From contig JADKDJ010000033.1 in NCBI GenBank assembly GCA_016718405.1, forward strand, positions 496,001-560,000: 64,000 nucleotides of DNA. The letters are read 5' to 3'. This document shows positions 46,488 through 55,220 of this stretch, piece after piece; position 1 is the first letter of the stretch, and every line of letters starts with the position of its first letter. A model generated the notes under the pieces. That model was given only the letters and a program-made list of their open reading frames with translations, had not been told where the DNA came from and ran no database searches. Source of the stretch: Candidatus Rhodoferax odensensis. Lineage in GTDB: Bacteria > Pseudomonadota > Gammaproteobacteria > Burkholderiales > Burkholderiaceae_C. The position numbers and the translations under genes were made by a program.

Positions 46488-47405
46488 TCAGAAACTCTTG
46501 GCAATCTGGCCACACAGGTAGGTCCAGACGAGGGTAGCGGCAACGTTGCTGGTCAGCTCCGCGTGGTCGTAGGCGGGCGCCACCTCCACGCAGTCCATGC
46601 CAACCATGTTGAGGCCGGCCAGGGACTCCAGCAGCGTCAGCACCTGCGAGCTGCTCAGGCCACCCGGCTCTGGCGTGCCCGTGCCGGGCGCAAAGGCCGG
46701 GTCGAGGCAATCAATGTCCAGCGTCAGGTAACAGGGCCGCTGGCCCAGGCGCTGGGCGATGCTCTGTACCACCGGCTGCAGTGCGGCGCCATCGAGCCCG
46801 CGCAATTGGCGTGCGGTGAAAATCATGCCACCCTGGTCCTGCACGTACTCGCGGGCGGCGCGCTCGCCGCTGGAGCGCAGGCCAATTTGCACAGCGTGTT
46901 GCGGGCTCACCAGGCCTTCCTGGATGGCTTCATAGGTCCATGTGCCGTGGCCGGATGGCTCGCCAAAATGGTCTTGCCAGGTGTCGCAATGCGCGTCGAA
47001 ATGCACCAGCGCCAGCGGCCCGTGCTGCGCCTTGGCGGCACGCAGCAAGGCCAGCGTGACGGAGTGGTCGCCCCCCAGAAAGACGCAGTGGTGGCGCGCC
47101 ATCAGCACCGCAGCCTGCGCCTGGATTTGCGCGCGCACCTCCGTCAGCGGCGAGGCATTGGGCAGCCGCATGTCGCCAGCGTCACCCATGTGGCGCATGG
47201 GCGAAACCTCAAACAGCGGATGCAGACCATCGCACAGCATCAGGCTGGCGCGACGAATCTCCTGCGGGCCAAAGCGTGCGCCGGGTCGGTTGGTGACAGC
47301 GCCGTCAAACGGCACGCCTGCCACGGCGAAGCGCTGCGCCTGCAGCGGCGCCGAAGCAAGAAATCGATTGCCGTTGTTGGCGTATGCAAATTCACCCAGG
47401 CTCAT
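46488..47405 (-). CDS. speB: Agmatinase (ureohydrolase family)
   Basis: 305 aa from ATG 47405 (MSLGEFAYANNGNRF); the longer upstream frame is not family-like. All manganese ligands are present: FLGGDHSVTLALL, HFDAHCDT and TLDIDCLDPAFAPGTGTPEP. It hydrolyses agmatine to putrescine and urea; guanidinobutyrase or related activity cannot be excluded. The PuuB-like gene follows on the same strand. Confidence 0.88.
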   Translation of the reverse strand: MSLGEFAYANNGNRFLASAPLQAQRFAVAGVPFDGAVTNRPGARFGPQEIRRASLMLCDGLHPLFEVSPMRHMGDAGDMRLPNASPLTEVRAQIQAQAAVLMARHHCVFLGGDHSVTLALLRAAKAQHGPLALVHFDAHCDTWQDHFGEPSGHGTWTYEAIQEGLVSPQHAVQIGLRSSGERAAREYVQDQGGMIFTARQLRGLDGAALQPVVQSIAQRLGQRPCYLTLDIDCLDPAFAPGTGTPEPGGLSSSQVLTLLESLAGLNMVGMDCVEVAPAYDHAELTSNVAATLVWTYLCGQIAKSF

Positions 47406-47533
47406 GGCGGTCTCAGTCAGAAGGTTGGAGCCCAAGTGTCCCTGAATCTGCTGGCGCCAATGGGGCCAATTGCGCGCCAACGCAGGCGGCCACTCGGTTA
47501 GTCGGGGCCCACACGCTGGCGGGCCAGCGCCAT

Positions 47534-48862
47534 CTAGCGTTGCGTCGTCTCGGCCCGAATGGCCAGCCACTTGCCGGCGCGCTTTTCGAGCACATAGCTC
47601 TCAATCGACTCCAGCCGATAGGCTGCGCCATTGCGTTTGCCTTGCTCGATCACCACCGAGATGATCTCGATGCGGTCGCAAGCGCCCGGCTCAATGGGCC
47701 GACCTTGCACCGAAAGGCGACGTTGGCGGAAATCGGTCAGCCCCTGCAAGGCGGCAACCACGCTCTGCGCGAACTCGTCACGCCCGAGTTCAAGCGCGGT
47801 CGTGCTCGCATCCTGGCCACGCACCGTCGCCCGCACCGTGAACTCCGGGGCGACCAGCCGAAGAATCGCGTCGGAACGGCGTTTGGCAACCCCCGCATCG
47901 AATTGGAGCAACCAGTTGCGGGCAACACGCGTCGCCCCACACGCATCGGGCTGGGTCACGCCGTTGGGCTTGGCCGGTGCGCTGGACGCTGGTGAACTGA
48001 TCGCTGGGGCGCGTGCGCCTTGGGCAACTGCATCCACTGCCGGCGCAGGCATCGCCTTGCGTCGCTCCTCCAGGTGCCGGCGCGACTCCTCTTCGCTGGC
48101 CTGCGACAGCTGGTCAAGCTCAGCGTCAAATTGACCGGGCAGGTAGAAGGCCGGCACCTTGTCCAGCAGTACGGGCAGCAACAGACTCATCAACGCGCGT
48201 GTTTTGGGCAGCGCCGGGGACCGCGCAAAACCAACCTTGCCGGGTTCCACGTCAAGCCGGTTGCCCCGTGCCTCCAGTGTGGTGCCGCCGCGGTTGACCT
48301 TGTCGTAGGTGCCAGCCGTCTGACCCAGCGCTTCGCCAAGCTCAAGTGTCATCACATAGGGCTCGTGGTCGGTGCCACGTATGCCGATGGTTGCCGTGGG
48401 CGTGGTCACCCGATGCGCGTCGCGGTTGCTGTGACCAATCCACCCGGTGATCATGCGCAGCGCGCCAGTGACGATGCGCACCACGAACTCATCGCTGGCG
48501 CGGCCATCCGCGACAAAGCGCTCCGCTACAAACACCGCGCCCGGTCGCACCGCGATCCAACCCGCATCCTCGGTGCGCAACACGGCCTCCGCGCTGGCCG
48601 CGGCGCGCAAGGTCTCGCCCACCAAAACCGGGTCACCTTGGCGCAGCTTTCGCGGCTTGCCGGCGGCACCCATGGTGGCGCTCACATCACCGCTGAGACG
48701 CCAGACCACGGCAAAGCGCTTGCCGCCCTTGTCAGGTGCGTTGACTTCGGCAGCGTCGGCCGCCGCTGCCCGGCCACCCATGCCGATGGCAGCCAACGCA
48801 AACAGCACAACCAGCGCAAAACGCATCACACGCGTGGCGCCGCGATCAAACAATCCGTACAT
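47534..48862 (-). CDS. Secreted FecR-domain protein with C-terminal extension
   Basis: 442 aa from ATG 48862, where AGGGGA sits at ideal 6-bp spacing; an ATG two codons earlier is too close to it. A signal peptide covers about 1-33. The FecR domain holds WRLSGDVSATMG, VGETLRAAASAEAVL, IVTGALRMITGWIGH and TTPTATIGIRGTDHEPYV. An Ala/Pro linker leads to a C-terminal domain of about 115 residues (ARNWLLQFDAGVAKRRSDAI... VIEQGKRNGAAYRLES) resembling a SnoaL/NTF2-like fold by pattern. No sigma or anti-sigma gene is near. It follows the caspase-MORN gene after 151 bp. Confidence 0.8.
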   Translation of the reverse strand: MYGLFDRGATRVMRFALVVLFALAAIGMGGRAAAADAAEVNAPDKGGKRFAVVWRLSGDVSATMGAAGKPRKLRQGDPVLVGETLRAAASAEAVLRTEDAGWIAVRPGAVFVAERFVADGRASDEFVVRIVTGALRMITGWIGHSNRDAHRVTTPTATIGIRGTDHEPYVMTLELGEALGQTAGTYDKVNRGGTTLEARGNRLDVEPGKVGFARSPALPKTRALMSLLLPVLLDKVPAFYLPGQFDAELDQLSQASEEESRRHLEERRKAMPAPAVDAVAQGARAPAISSPASSAPAKPNGVTQPDACGATRVARNWLLQFDAGVAKRRSDAILRLVAPEFTVRATVRGQDASTTALELGRDEFAQSVVAALQGLTDFRQRRLSVQGRPIEPGACDRIEIISVVIEQGKRNGAAYRLESIESYVLEKRAGKWLAIRAETTQR

Positions 48863-49013
48863 CTTCATTCCCCTGTGCGCCAACGCCCGTTGGCAAAAAG
48901 AACGCTATGGCAAACGGCCCAAGGGGCCGCGCTGGATGCAGTATCTGGAGCAATACCCGGCTTGTCAAATCGACACGCCGCGCTTTGGCTCGGCCAGGCC
49001 GACGGCGCCGATG

Positions 49014-51035
49014 TCAATCGGTCTTCTCGGCGCCGTTGACGAATTCGTGGTTCCTGCTGTCACCGTTGGCATAGTAGAAGACGCCCGGACCGTGCCGCAC
49101 TCCGGCTTCGAACATTCCCTCGTAACGGTCGCCGTTGGCATAGAAGTGAACACCCTTGCCGGACTGCAGACCGAGCCGAAATGAGCCATCATAACGATCC
49201 CGGTTGGCAAAGTAATGAACCCCCACGCCTTCCTTGACGTTTTGCCGAAAACTGCCCTCATAGCGATCGCCCGTGGCCAAGAGCAGCGTGCCCTTGCCTT
49301 CGAACATGTTGTTGTCGAATTCACCCTCATAGCGCCCGCCAGCGGCATAGCGGTAGATACCTTTGCCCTGTTTGATACCACGCTTGAAATCGCCCTCATA
49401 GCGGTCGCCGCTGCTGTGAACGTAAAGACCGACGCCATGCGCCAGGTTGTCCACATAGGGCCCTTCATAACGCTCGCCGTTGGCAAAGCTGTACACCCCG
49501 CGCCCCACTTTGAGGCCACGCTCGTAGTCGCCCACATAACGGTCGCCGCTGGCATACGTAAAGGTGCCCTTGCCGTGGTACTGCCCGTCAAGGAAGTGGC
49601 CCTCATAGCGGTCCTTGTTGGCAAACAGGTACGTACCTTCACCCTGTTTGATACCACGCTTGAATTCACCCTCGTAGCGATCGCCCGAGGCAAACTGCAT
49701 CACACCGCGCCCGGTGAAAGTGTTGTCCTCCAGTTGACCCTCGTAGCGGTCGCCATTGGCAAACTGGTACTTGCCTCGGCCGGTGCGAACCAGTCCAACA
49801 GTCTCGCCCTCGTACTTGTCGCCATTGGGTAGCGAGTAGCTGGCCAGGACCACCGCGTTGGCCGACATCGGCGCAGGCGCTGGTGCGGCGTCGGTCGGGG
49901 CGGCCACGGTCGGAACGAACGTCGTCGTTGCGGGGGGCGCCGCCATGGGCGCGGCGGCCTTGGCCGCGGGCAAGGTCGGCGCAGGCAGGCTTGTCGGCGG
50001 CGCACGGGTTGGTACCGTTCCTGTTGGCGTCGTTCCCGTTGGTGGGGTTCCGGTTGGCGGCGCGCCTGCGCTGCGCGCCCGAAAGCGGGCGATGTTGGCC
50101 CGCGCCAAGCCAGCATACCGACCGTTTGGATAAGCAGCCAGGTAGGCCTCGTAGCCTTCCGCGTTGTCGGGCGCCTTGGTGTCTTGCCAGAATTGGTCTT
50201 CGCGGGCGGAGTCCCCTGGCAATACGACCGGAGCAGCCGACGCAGCCCCGCTTGGCGCGCCCGGTCCGGCAAAGAAAAAATCCCCACTCGAATCGTTCAC
50301 GATCAGGGGCCGCTGGTTGTGGCTGACCGACAGGGCCAGTTGCTCCACTGCGCTCTTGACCTCGATCGCCAGCGCCTCCACGCTCAGGCCTGGCCGGCGC
50401 ATGCGGGCCGTGAATTCACGCGTAAACAGGCCGTTGGGGTGGGTGTCCTTGTCGCTGAGCGAATCCAGCGCCCGCTGATTCTTGCCGGCCGAGAAGATCA
50501 CCATCTGGCCCTTGGCCAGATCGGGCGCATTGAGACCCCTGGCCACGCCAATCGTGCGACCTCGCGAGCGCAGTGGGTTGTCCCGGCAAGCATCCACGAT
50601 GATCAAACTGAAGCGCGGCTTGATGCGATCAAGCTCTTCCAGCAGACCGTTGACCGAGTAGGACACTTTCTCGATCTGAGATTGGGTTTCGCCTTCGATA
50701 TCGGTCGGCAAAAGATAGCTGCCGCGCTCGGTCTGAACACCGTGGCCGGCGTAGAAAACGGCGATCTCGTCACCGCCCTTGACCATGTCGAAGAACACCT
50801 CGAAGGCCACCACCATCTGCTTGAACGTGAGATTGTGGTGTCGCTTGACCTCGAAGCCGGCCACTTCGAGCTCACGCGCCATGGCATCGGCGTCGTTGAC
50901 CGCCTTCTCCAACTTGGTGACCTGAAAGTAGTTGTCGTTGCCAATAACCAGCGCCACCCTGCGGGCCTGCACCGACGCAGCGGCCAGACACAGGGCCATG
51001 CCTAAGAAAAACGAGCCATAACGCCAAGCCTTCAT
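49014..51035 (-). CDS. Secreted caspase-like (peptidase C14) protein with MORN repeats
   Basis: 673 aa from ATG 51035. Signal peptide about 1-24 (LGMALCLAAASVQA). The caspase fold (25-250) begins RRVALVIGNDNYF, with catalytic His98 in FYAGHGVQ and Cys150 in IIVDACRDNPL. Next comes the FW-x-IK-like segment (FWQDTKAPDNAEGYEAYLAAYPNG divides at about 277-300) often seen in bacterial caspase-family proteins, then a Pro/Thr/Ala linker (about 320-400). Residues 401-673 are eleven MORN repeats of about 23 aa (GDRYEG core) plus a partial one. MORN repeats often bind membranes or form extended sheets. Substrate and target are unknown. Confidence 0.9.
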   Translation of the reverse strand: MKAWRYGSFFLGMALCLAAASVQARRVALVIGNDNYFQVTKLEKAVNDADAMARELEVAGFEVKRHHNLTFKQMVVAFEVFFDMVKGGDEIAVFYAGHGVQTERGSYLLPTDIEGETQSQIEKVSYSVNGLLEELDRIKPRFSLIIVDACRDNPLRSRGRTIGVARGLNAPDLAKGQMVIFSAGKNQRALDSLSDKDTHPNGLFTREFTARMRRPGLSVEALAIEVKSAVEQLALSVSHNQRPLIVNDSSGDFFFAGPGAPSGAASAAPVVLPGDSAREDQFWQDTKAPDNAEGYEAYLAAYPNGRYAGLARANIARFRARSAGAPPTGTPPTGTTPTGTVPTRAPPTSLPAPTLPAAKAAAPMAAPPATTTFVPTVAAPTDAAPAPAPMSANAVVLASYSLPNGDKYEGETVGLVRTGRGKYQFANGDRYEGQLEDNTFTGRGVMQFASGDRYEGEFKRGIKQGEGTYLFANKDRYEGHFLDGQYHGKGTFTYASGDRYVGDYERGLKVGRGVYSFANGERYEGPYVDNLAHGVGLYVHSSGDRYEGDFKRGIKQGKGIYRYAAGGRYEGEFDNNMFEGKGTLLLATGDRYEGSFRQNVKEGVGVHYFANRDRYDGSFRLGLQSGKGVHFYANGDRYEGMFEAGVRHGPGVFYYANGDSRNHEFVNGAEKTD

Positions 51036-51092
51036 GTCGCCGTGGTTCCTTGTGCTGAGACCTGCAGCCAAGTCTACTCCAACGGGTACCGC

Positions 51093-51797
51093 TCAAGCCA
51101 TCGTCAGCCGCATCTGCCGGTAGTCGCGCGGCGACACGCCCAGGTGGCGCCGAAACGCCCGGGCAAAGGCACTGTGATCGGCAAAACCGCTGTCTGCGGC
51201 CACTTGCGCAATGGTTGCCGGCGAGTCGAGTCGCGCAACCGCCGACTCCAGCCGCAATGACAGCAACCAGCGACTGGGCGTGAGTTGCAGCAGTGCCAGC
51301 ACATGGCGTTCGAGTTGCGCAACCGACAAGCCGGCGTGCCGGGCCAGGTCCGCCACGCCAACCGGGTCGGTACAGTGCTCGCGCGCCCATGCCAGACTGG
51401 CGCTTAGCCGCTGGTAGACCGGGTCATGCGTTGACGGCCCCTTAAGATCACGCGATATGCCCACGACCCCGCGCACCGCGCCATCCTGACGCACCGGATG
51501 CTTGACCGTCAGGCACCAGCCGGATTGCCCGCCCGCAAAAAGGTGGCGCTCCAACAGGTCGTGCAAACTGGCGCCGCTGCGAATCACCTGCAAGTCCTGC
51601 TGCCAATAGTGCTGGCCCAAAGGTGCCGGAAACACCTGTGCCGCCGTCTTGCCTTGCAGCTCGCCTACCTCGTTCAGCCCAAGCCGGCGCAACAAGGTCT
51701 GGTTGGCGTGCGTGTAGCGGCCCTGTGTGTCCTTGCAGAAGTAGGTCACATCAGGCAAGCGGTCAAACAGCGCGTGGTGGGCGGCACACAAGTCCAT
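51093..51797 (-). CDS. AraC-family regulator with N-terminal PAS domain
   Basis: 234 aa from ATG 51797 (MDLCAAHHALFDRLPD); a longer frame to 51887 would overlap the divergent epimerase gene. The PAS domain (about 10-120; DVTYFCKDTQGRYTHANQTL) is followed by two C-terminal HTH motifs (VGVADLARHAGLSVAQLERH and TIAQVAADSGFADHSAFARA, ending RRHLGVSPRDYRQMR). It diverges from the hydroxyproline genes with 82 bp between starts, so it very likely controls them, sensing a ligand through PAS. Confidence 0.88.
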   Translation of the reverse strand: MDLCAAHHALFDRLPDVTYFCKDTQGRYTHANQTLLRRLGLNEVGELQGKTAAQVFPAPLGQHYWQQDLQVIRSGASLHDLLERHLFAGGQSGWCLTVKHPVRQDGAVRGVVGISRDLKGPSTHDPVYQRLSASLAWAREHCTDPVGVADLARHAGLSVAQLERHVLALLQLTPSRWLLSLRLESAVARLDSPATIAQVAADSGFADHSAFARAFRRHLGVSPRDYRQMRLTMA

Positions 51798-51879
51798 GGC
51801 GCTGCATTGTGCCGAATTCTGCAGCGCGGTGACACACTCCGATCTAGACCGAGGTTGCGCCGCTGGTGAAAATTCTCCC

Positions 51880-52857
51880 ATGAACAAAATTCATTGCTTG
51901 GACTCCCACACCGGCGGCGAGCCCACCCGGCTAGTCGTCGGGGGCTTCCCTGATCTCGGCGGCCTGCCGCTGGCTGACGCCGTACGCTGTTTGCGTACCC
52001 AGCACGACCATTACCGCAGGGCTGTCGTTTGCGAACCGCGTGGCAGCGACGTACTGGTGGGCGCGCTATTACTCGCACCCATCCATGCACAGTCACTGGC
52101 TTCGGTCATCTACTTCAACAACGTGGGTTACCTGGGCATGTGTGGCCACGGAACGATCGGCCTGATGGCCACGCTGGAGCACCTCGGTCGCGTCACCCCT
52201 GGCAGTTATGCCATCGACACCCCGGTGGGCACGGTGCAAGCACGGCTGCACGGCCAGGGCCGGGTGTCGGTTGAAAACGTGCGCTCCTACCGGCACCTCG
52301 CCAGCGTCACGTTGAATGTCGACGGTTATGGCCGCGTGGTGGGTGACGTGGCCTGGGGCGGCAACTGGTTTTTTCTGCTGGACGCCGGGTCTATGCCGCT
52401 GACGCTTGCCAACGTCGACGCTCTCACTCGCTTTGCACAGGCCGTGCGCCAGGCGCTGCGCGCGCAAGGCGTGACCGGGCGCGACGGCGCAGAGATCGAC
52501 CACATCGAGCTGATGGGGCCCGCCCACGTGGCGGGCCATGACGGACGCAACTTCGTGTTGTGCCCCGGCGGTGCTTTTGATCGCTCGCCGTGCGGCACCG
52601 GCACCAGCGCGAAACTGGCGTGCCTGGCAGCCGACGGCAAGCTGGCCAAAGACGCCACCTGGCGCCAGGAGAGCGTGATTGGCAGTGTGTTCGAGGCTCG
52701 ATTCCGACCCGAGGGCGAACAGATCATTCCAACCATCACCGGTCAGGCCTTTCTGTCAGGCGAGCTCACGCTGCTGCTGGACCCGGCCGATCCACTTTGC
52801 TGGGGCACAAACATCGAGCCCCGCGAAACAGAGCACCCGCTCAGTGACCAGCCGTGA
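51880..52857 (+). CDS. 4-hydroxyproline 2-epimerase (proline racemase family)
   Basis: 325 aa from ATG 51880. Both catalytic cysteines are present, Cys88 in GMCGHGT and Cys238 in SPCGTGT, so it is an epimerase and not the Thr-containing trans-3-hydroxyproline dehydratase. Context with DHDPS-like and DadA-like genes selects hydroxyproline over proline. It converts trans-4-hydroxy-L-proline to cis-4-hydroxy-D-proline. Confidence 0.9.
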   Translation: MNKIHCLDSHTGGEPTRLVVGGFPDLGGLPLADAVRCLRTQHDHYRRAVVCEPRGSDVLVGALLLAPIHAQSLASVIYFNNVGYLGMCGHGTIGLMATLEHLGRVTPGSYAIDTPVGTVQARLHGQGRVSVENVRSYRHLASVTLNVDGYGRVVGDVAWGGNWFFLLDAGSMPLTLANVDALTRFAQAVRQALRAQGVTGRDGAEIDHIELMGPAHVAGHDGRNFVLCPGGAFDRSPCGTGTSAKLACLAADGKLAKDATWRQESVIGSVFEARFRPEGEQIIPTITGQAFLSGELTLLLDPADPLCWGTNIEPRETEHPLSDQP

Positions 52858-52919
52858 CCCCAAAGCAATGGGTCTCGGCGCGCCCACCACTCCCCCCCTC
52901 CAAGAGAAAGCACACCACC

Positions 52920-53828
52920 ATGTCCACATTCTGGCAAGGCGTATTGCCCGCCATCACGACCCCGTTTCTTGACACCGGCGAAGTTGACCACGCCTTTTTG
53001 GCCCAGCACGTCACCCAGATGATGGACGCCGGCAGCACCGGCATCGTGCCTTTGGGCTCACTGGGCGAGACCGCCACCTTGAGCGTCGACGAAAAGCGCG
53101 CCGTGCTGCGCACGGTGGTCGCCGCCGTGGCCGGGCGCGGCGCGGTGGTACCCGGCGTTGCGGCGCTGGCCACGCGTGACGCGGTGGCCTTTGCGCGACT
53201 GGCGCAGGCAGAGGGCTGCCAGGGCCTGATGGTGCTGCCCCCCTACGTGTACTCGACCGACTGGCGCGAGATGAAAGCCCACGTCAGCGCCGTGATTGGC
53301 GCCACTACGCTACCCTGCATGCTCTACAACAATCCGGTTGCCTACAAGACCGACTTCACAGCCTCGCAGATGAAAGAGCTCACCGAGCAACACCCCAACC
53401 TGGTCGCCGTCAAGGAGTCCAGCGCAGATGTGCGTCGTATCGCCGCCATCAAGGCGGCCATGGGCACGCGCCTGCACATCCTGGTGGGCGTGGACGACCT
53501 CATTGTCGAAGGCATCGCAGCCGGAGCCACGGGCTGGGTGGCCGGGCTGGTCAACGCCTTTCCGCATGAGTCCATCGCTTTGTTCAAGCTGGCGCGCGCC
53601 GGCCGATGGGCTGAGGCCGAGCCGCTGTACCACTGGTTTCTGCCGCTGCTACGCATGGATGTGGTGCCGAAGTTTGTGCAGTTGATCAAATTGGTGCAGT
53701 CGCGCGTCGGCATGGGCAGCGCGGCTGTGCGAGCGCCGCGCCTGCTGCTGGCAGGCGAGGAGTTGGAGCAGGCCAACACCACCATCACGCTGGCCCTTGC
53801 CAACAAGCCAGCTCTGCCGACCTGTTGA
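52920..53828 (+). CDS. DHDPS-family lyase, probable pyrroline-4-hydroxy-2-carboxylate deaminase
   Basis: 302 aa from ATG 52920, 62 bp after the epimerase. TIM-barrel of the DapA/NAL superfamily, with the catalytic tyrosine in LYNNP (Tyr136) and the Schiff-base lysine in LVAVKESSAD (Lys165). In hydroxyproline clusters this enzyme deaminates pyrroline-4-hydroxy-2-carboxylate to alpha-ketoglutarate semialdehyde. The substrate is inferred from context; a true DapA role is unlikely here. Confidence 0.87.
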   Translation: MSTFWQGVLPAITTPFLDTGEVDHAFLAQHVTQMMDAGSTGIVPLGSLGETATLSVDEKRAVLRTVVAAVAGRGAVVPGVAALATRDAVAFARLAQAEGCQGLMVLPPYVYSTDWREMKAHVSAVIGATTLPCMLYNNPVAYKTDFTASQMKELTEQHPNLVAVKESSADVRRIAAIKAAMGTRLHILVGVDDLIVEGIAAGATGWVAGLVNAFPHESIALFKLARAGRWAEAEPLYHWFLPLLRMDVVPKFVQLIKLVQSRVGMGSAAVRAPRLLLAGEELEQANTTITLALANKPALPTC

Positions 53829-55129
53829 ATGCCCCCGTGACCCACGTCAGCCACTCACTGGATGCAGAGGTGATCGTCATCGGCGCCGGCGTGATCGGCG
53901 CCGCCTGCGCTTCGCGGCTGGCGCAGGCGGGACACGAGGTGATGCTGCTGGACGCGGGCGAGGTGGGCATGGGCGCCAGCTTTGGCAACGCCGGCCACAT
54001 TGCCACCGAACAACTATTCCCCCTGGCCAGCCCCGAAGTCGTCCGCGGCAGTTGGCGCTATCTGCTGGCGGCTGACAGCCCTTTGCGGCTGCGCCTGGGC
54101 TACCTGCTGCCGATCCTGCCCTGGCTGGCGCGGTTCGTCTGGGCCGCGCGACCGAGGTCCTTCGCGCGCGGCGTGGCGGCGCTGCTGGCCCTGCAGGAAA
54201 GCGCCCGGGACGACCTGGCGCAGCTGTTGGAAGACGTGGACGCCGCGCAGCTGCTGCATCTCAATGGCCACATGGACGTGTGGGAGAGCGAGAGTGGGCG
54301 CAACGCAGCCCTGGCACTGGCGCGACGGCTGCGCCCCTACGGCATCGAATCCATGCCGGTATCGGCCAGCGCGCTACAAGAAGCCACACCGGCGCTCAGC
54401 AGGGGGGTGCAAGGCGGCGTTCACTACCTCGACAGCGGCCATGTCGAGGACCCGCACGCCGTTTGCACCGCGCTGGCGCAAGACTTATTGAAACACGGCG
54501 GACGCATCCAGCAGTGCCGGGTCGAGCAGGTGCAGGCGATGACCAGCCACTGCGCCACGCTGACCCTGCAAGACGGTGGCACCTTGCGCGCCCAACGTGT
54601 GCTGATCTGCGCTGGGGCCTGGTCCAAACCACTGGCGGCCAGCCTGGGCTACCACGTGCCCCTGGACACCGAGCGCGGCTACCACATCACGCTTGCGCCG
54701 CAACCTGCGTCGGGCTCGGGCGACCGCCCCGCCCTGAACAGACCGGTGGCGTCTGGCGAACGCAAAGTGATCATGACGCCGATGTCGATGGGCTTGCGCA
54801 TGACCGGCACGGTGGAGTTCGGCGGCCTGCACCTGCCACCCGATCCGCGCCGCTACGCCTTGCTGCAACGCCACCTGCAAGCGCTGCTGCCCGGTGCCAA
54901 CACCGATGGGGCCAGCACCTGGATGGGCTTTAGGCCCTCGCTACCCGATCACCTGCCGGTGTTGGGCGTCGCACCGCGGCACCCCAATGTGTTCCTGGCG
55001 TTTGGCCATCAGCACCTGGGTCTGACCCTGGCGGGAGTGACCGCGCGCATCATGACCGAGGTGGTGTTGGGGCGTCGCAGCCCGATCGAGCTGGCGCCCT
55101 ACAGCGTGGACCGTTTTGCATCCTGGTGA
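53825..55129 (+). CDS. DadA-like FAD oxidoreductase, probable D-hydroxyproline dehydrogenase
   Basis: 434 aa from TTG 53825, overlapping the previous stop (TTGA); a GTG four codons later is possible. FAD motif EVIVIGAGVIGAACASRLA near residue 15; further conserved DERGYHITL-like segment (DTERGYHITL) and C-terminal FGHQHLGLTLAGVTARIMTE. It should oxidise cis-4-hydroxy-D-proline to pyrroline-4-hydroxy-2-carboxylate. The last pathway enzyme, ketoglutarate-semialdehyde dehydrogenase, is not in the window. Confidence 0.88.
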   Translation: MNAPVTHVSHSLDAEVIVIGAGVIGAACASRLAQAGHEVMLLDAGEVGMGASFGNAGHIATEQLFPLASPEVVRGSWRYLLAADSPLRLRLGYLLPILPWLARFVWAARPRSFARGVAALLALQESARDDLAQLLEDVDAAQLLHLNGHMDVWESESGRNAALALARRLRPYGIESMPVSASALQEATPALSRGVQGGVHYLDSGHVEDPHAVCTALAQDLLKHGGRIQQCRVEQVQAMTSHCATLTLQDGGTLRAQRVLICAGAWSKPLAASLGYHVPLDTERGYHITLAPQPASGSGDRPALNRPVASGERKVIMTPMSMGLRMTGTVEFGGLHLPPDPRRYALLQRHLQALLPGANTDGASTWMGFRPSLPDHLPVLGVAPRHPNVFLAFGHQHLGLTLAGVTARIMTEVVLGRRSPIELAPYSVDRFASW

Positions 55130-55220
55130 ATGCAACCGGCCAATGAGCCGGCTGCGCTCGGGGCCTGAGTCAACTCGGGCATGATCCCAGACTGCGCAAC
55201 CCCAGGACGGCTCCCACCTC

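Noticed and set aside
48020..49039. 339-codon + strand frame opposite the FecR gene
   Set aside because: Starts inside and opposite a gene with clear signal peptide and FecR motif; no recognisable domain.
49215..49832. 205-codon frame with regular repeats on the + strand opposite the MORN array
   Set aside because: Its periodicity is the reflection of the 69-bp MORN repeats on the other strand.
49017..49835. The 69-bp periodic DNA as a CRISPR or minisatellite array
   Set aside because: It is in frame throughout, encodes the MORN repeats, and the units diverge at synonymous positions.
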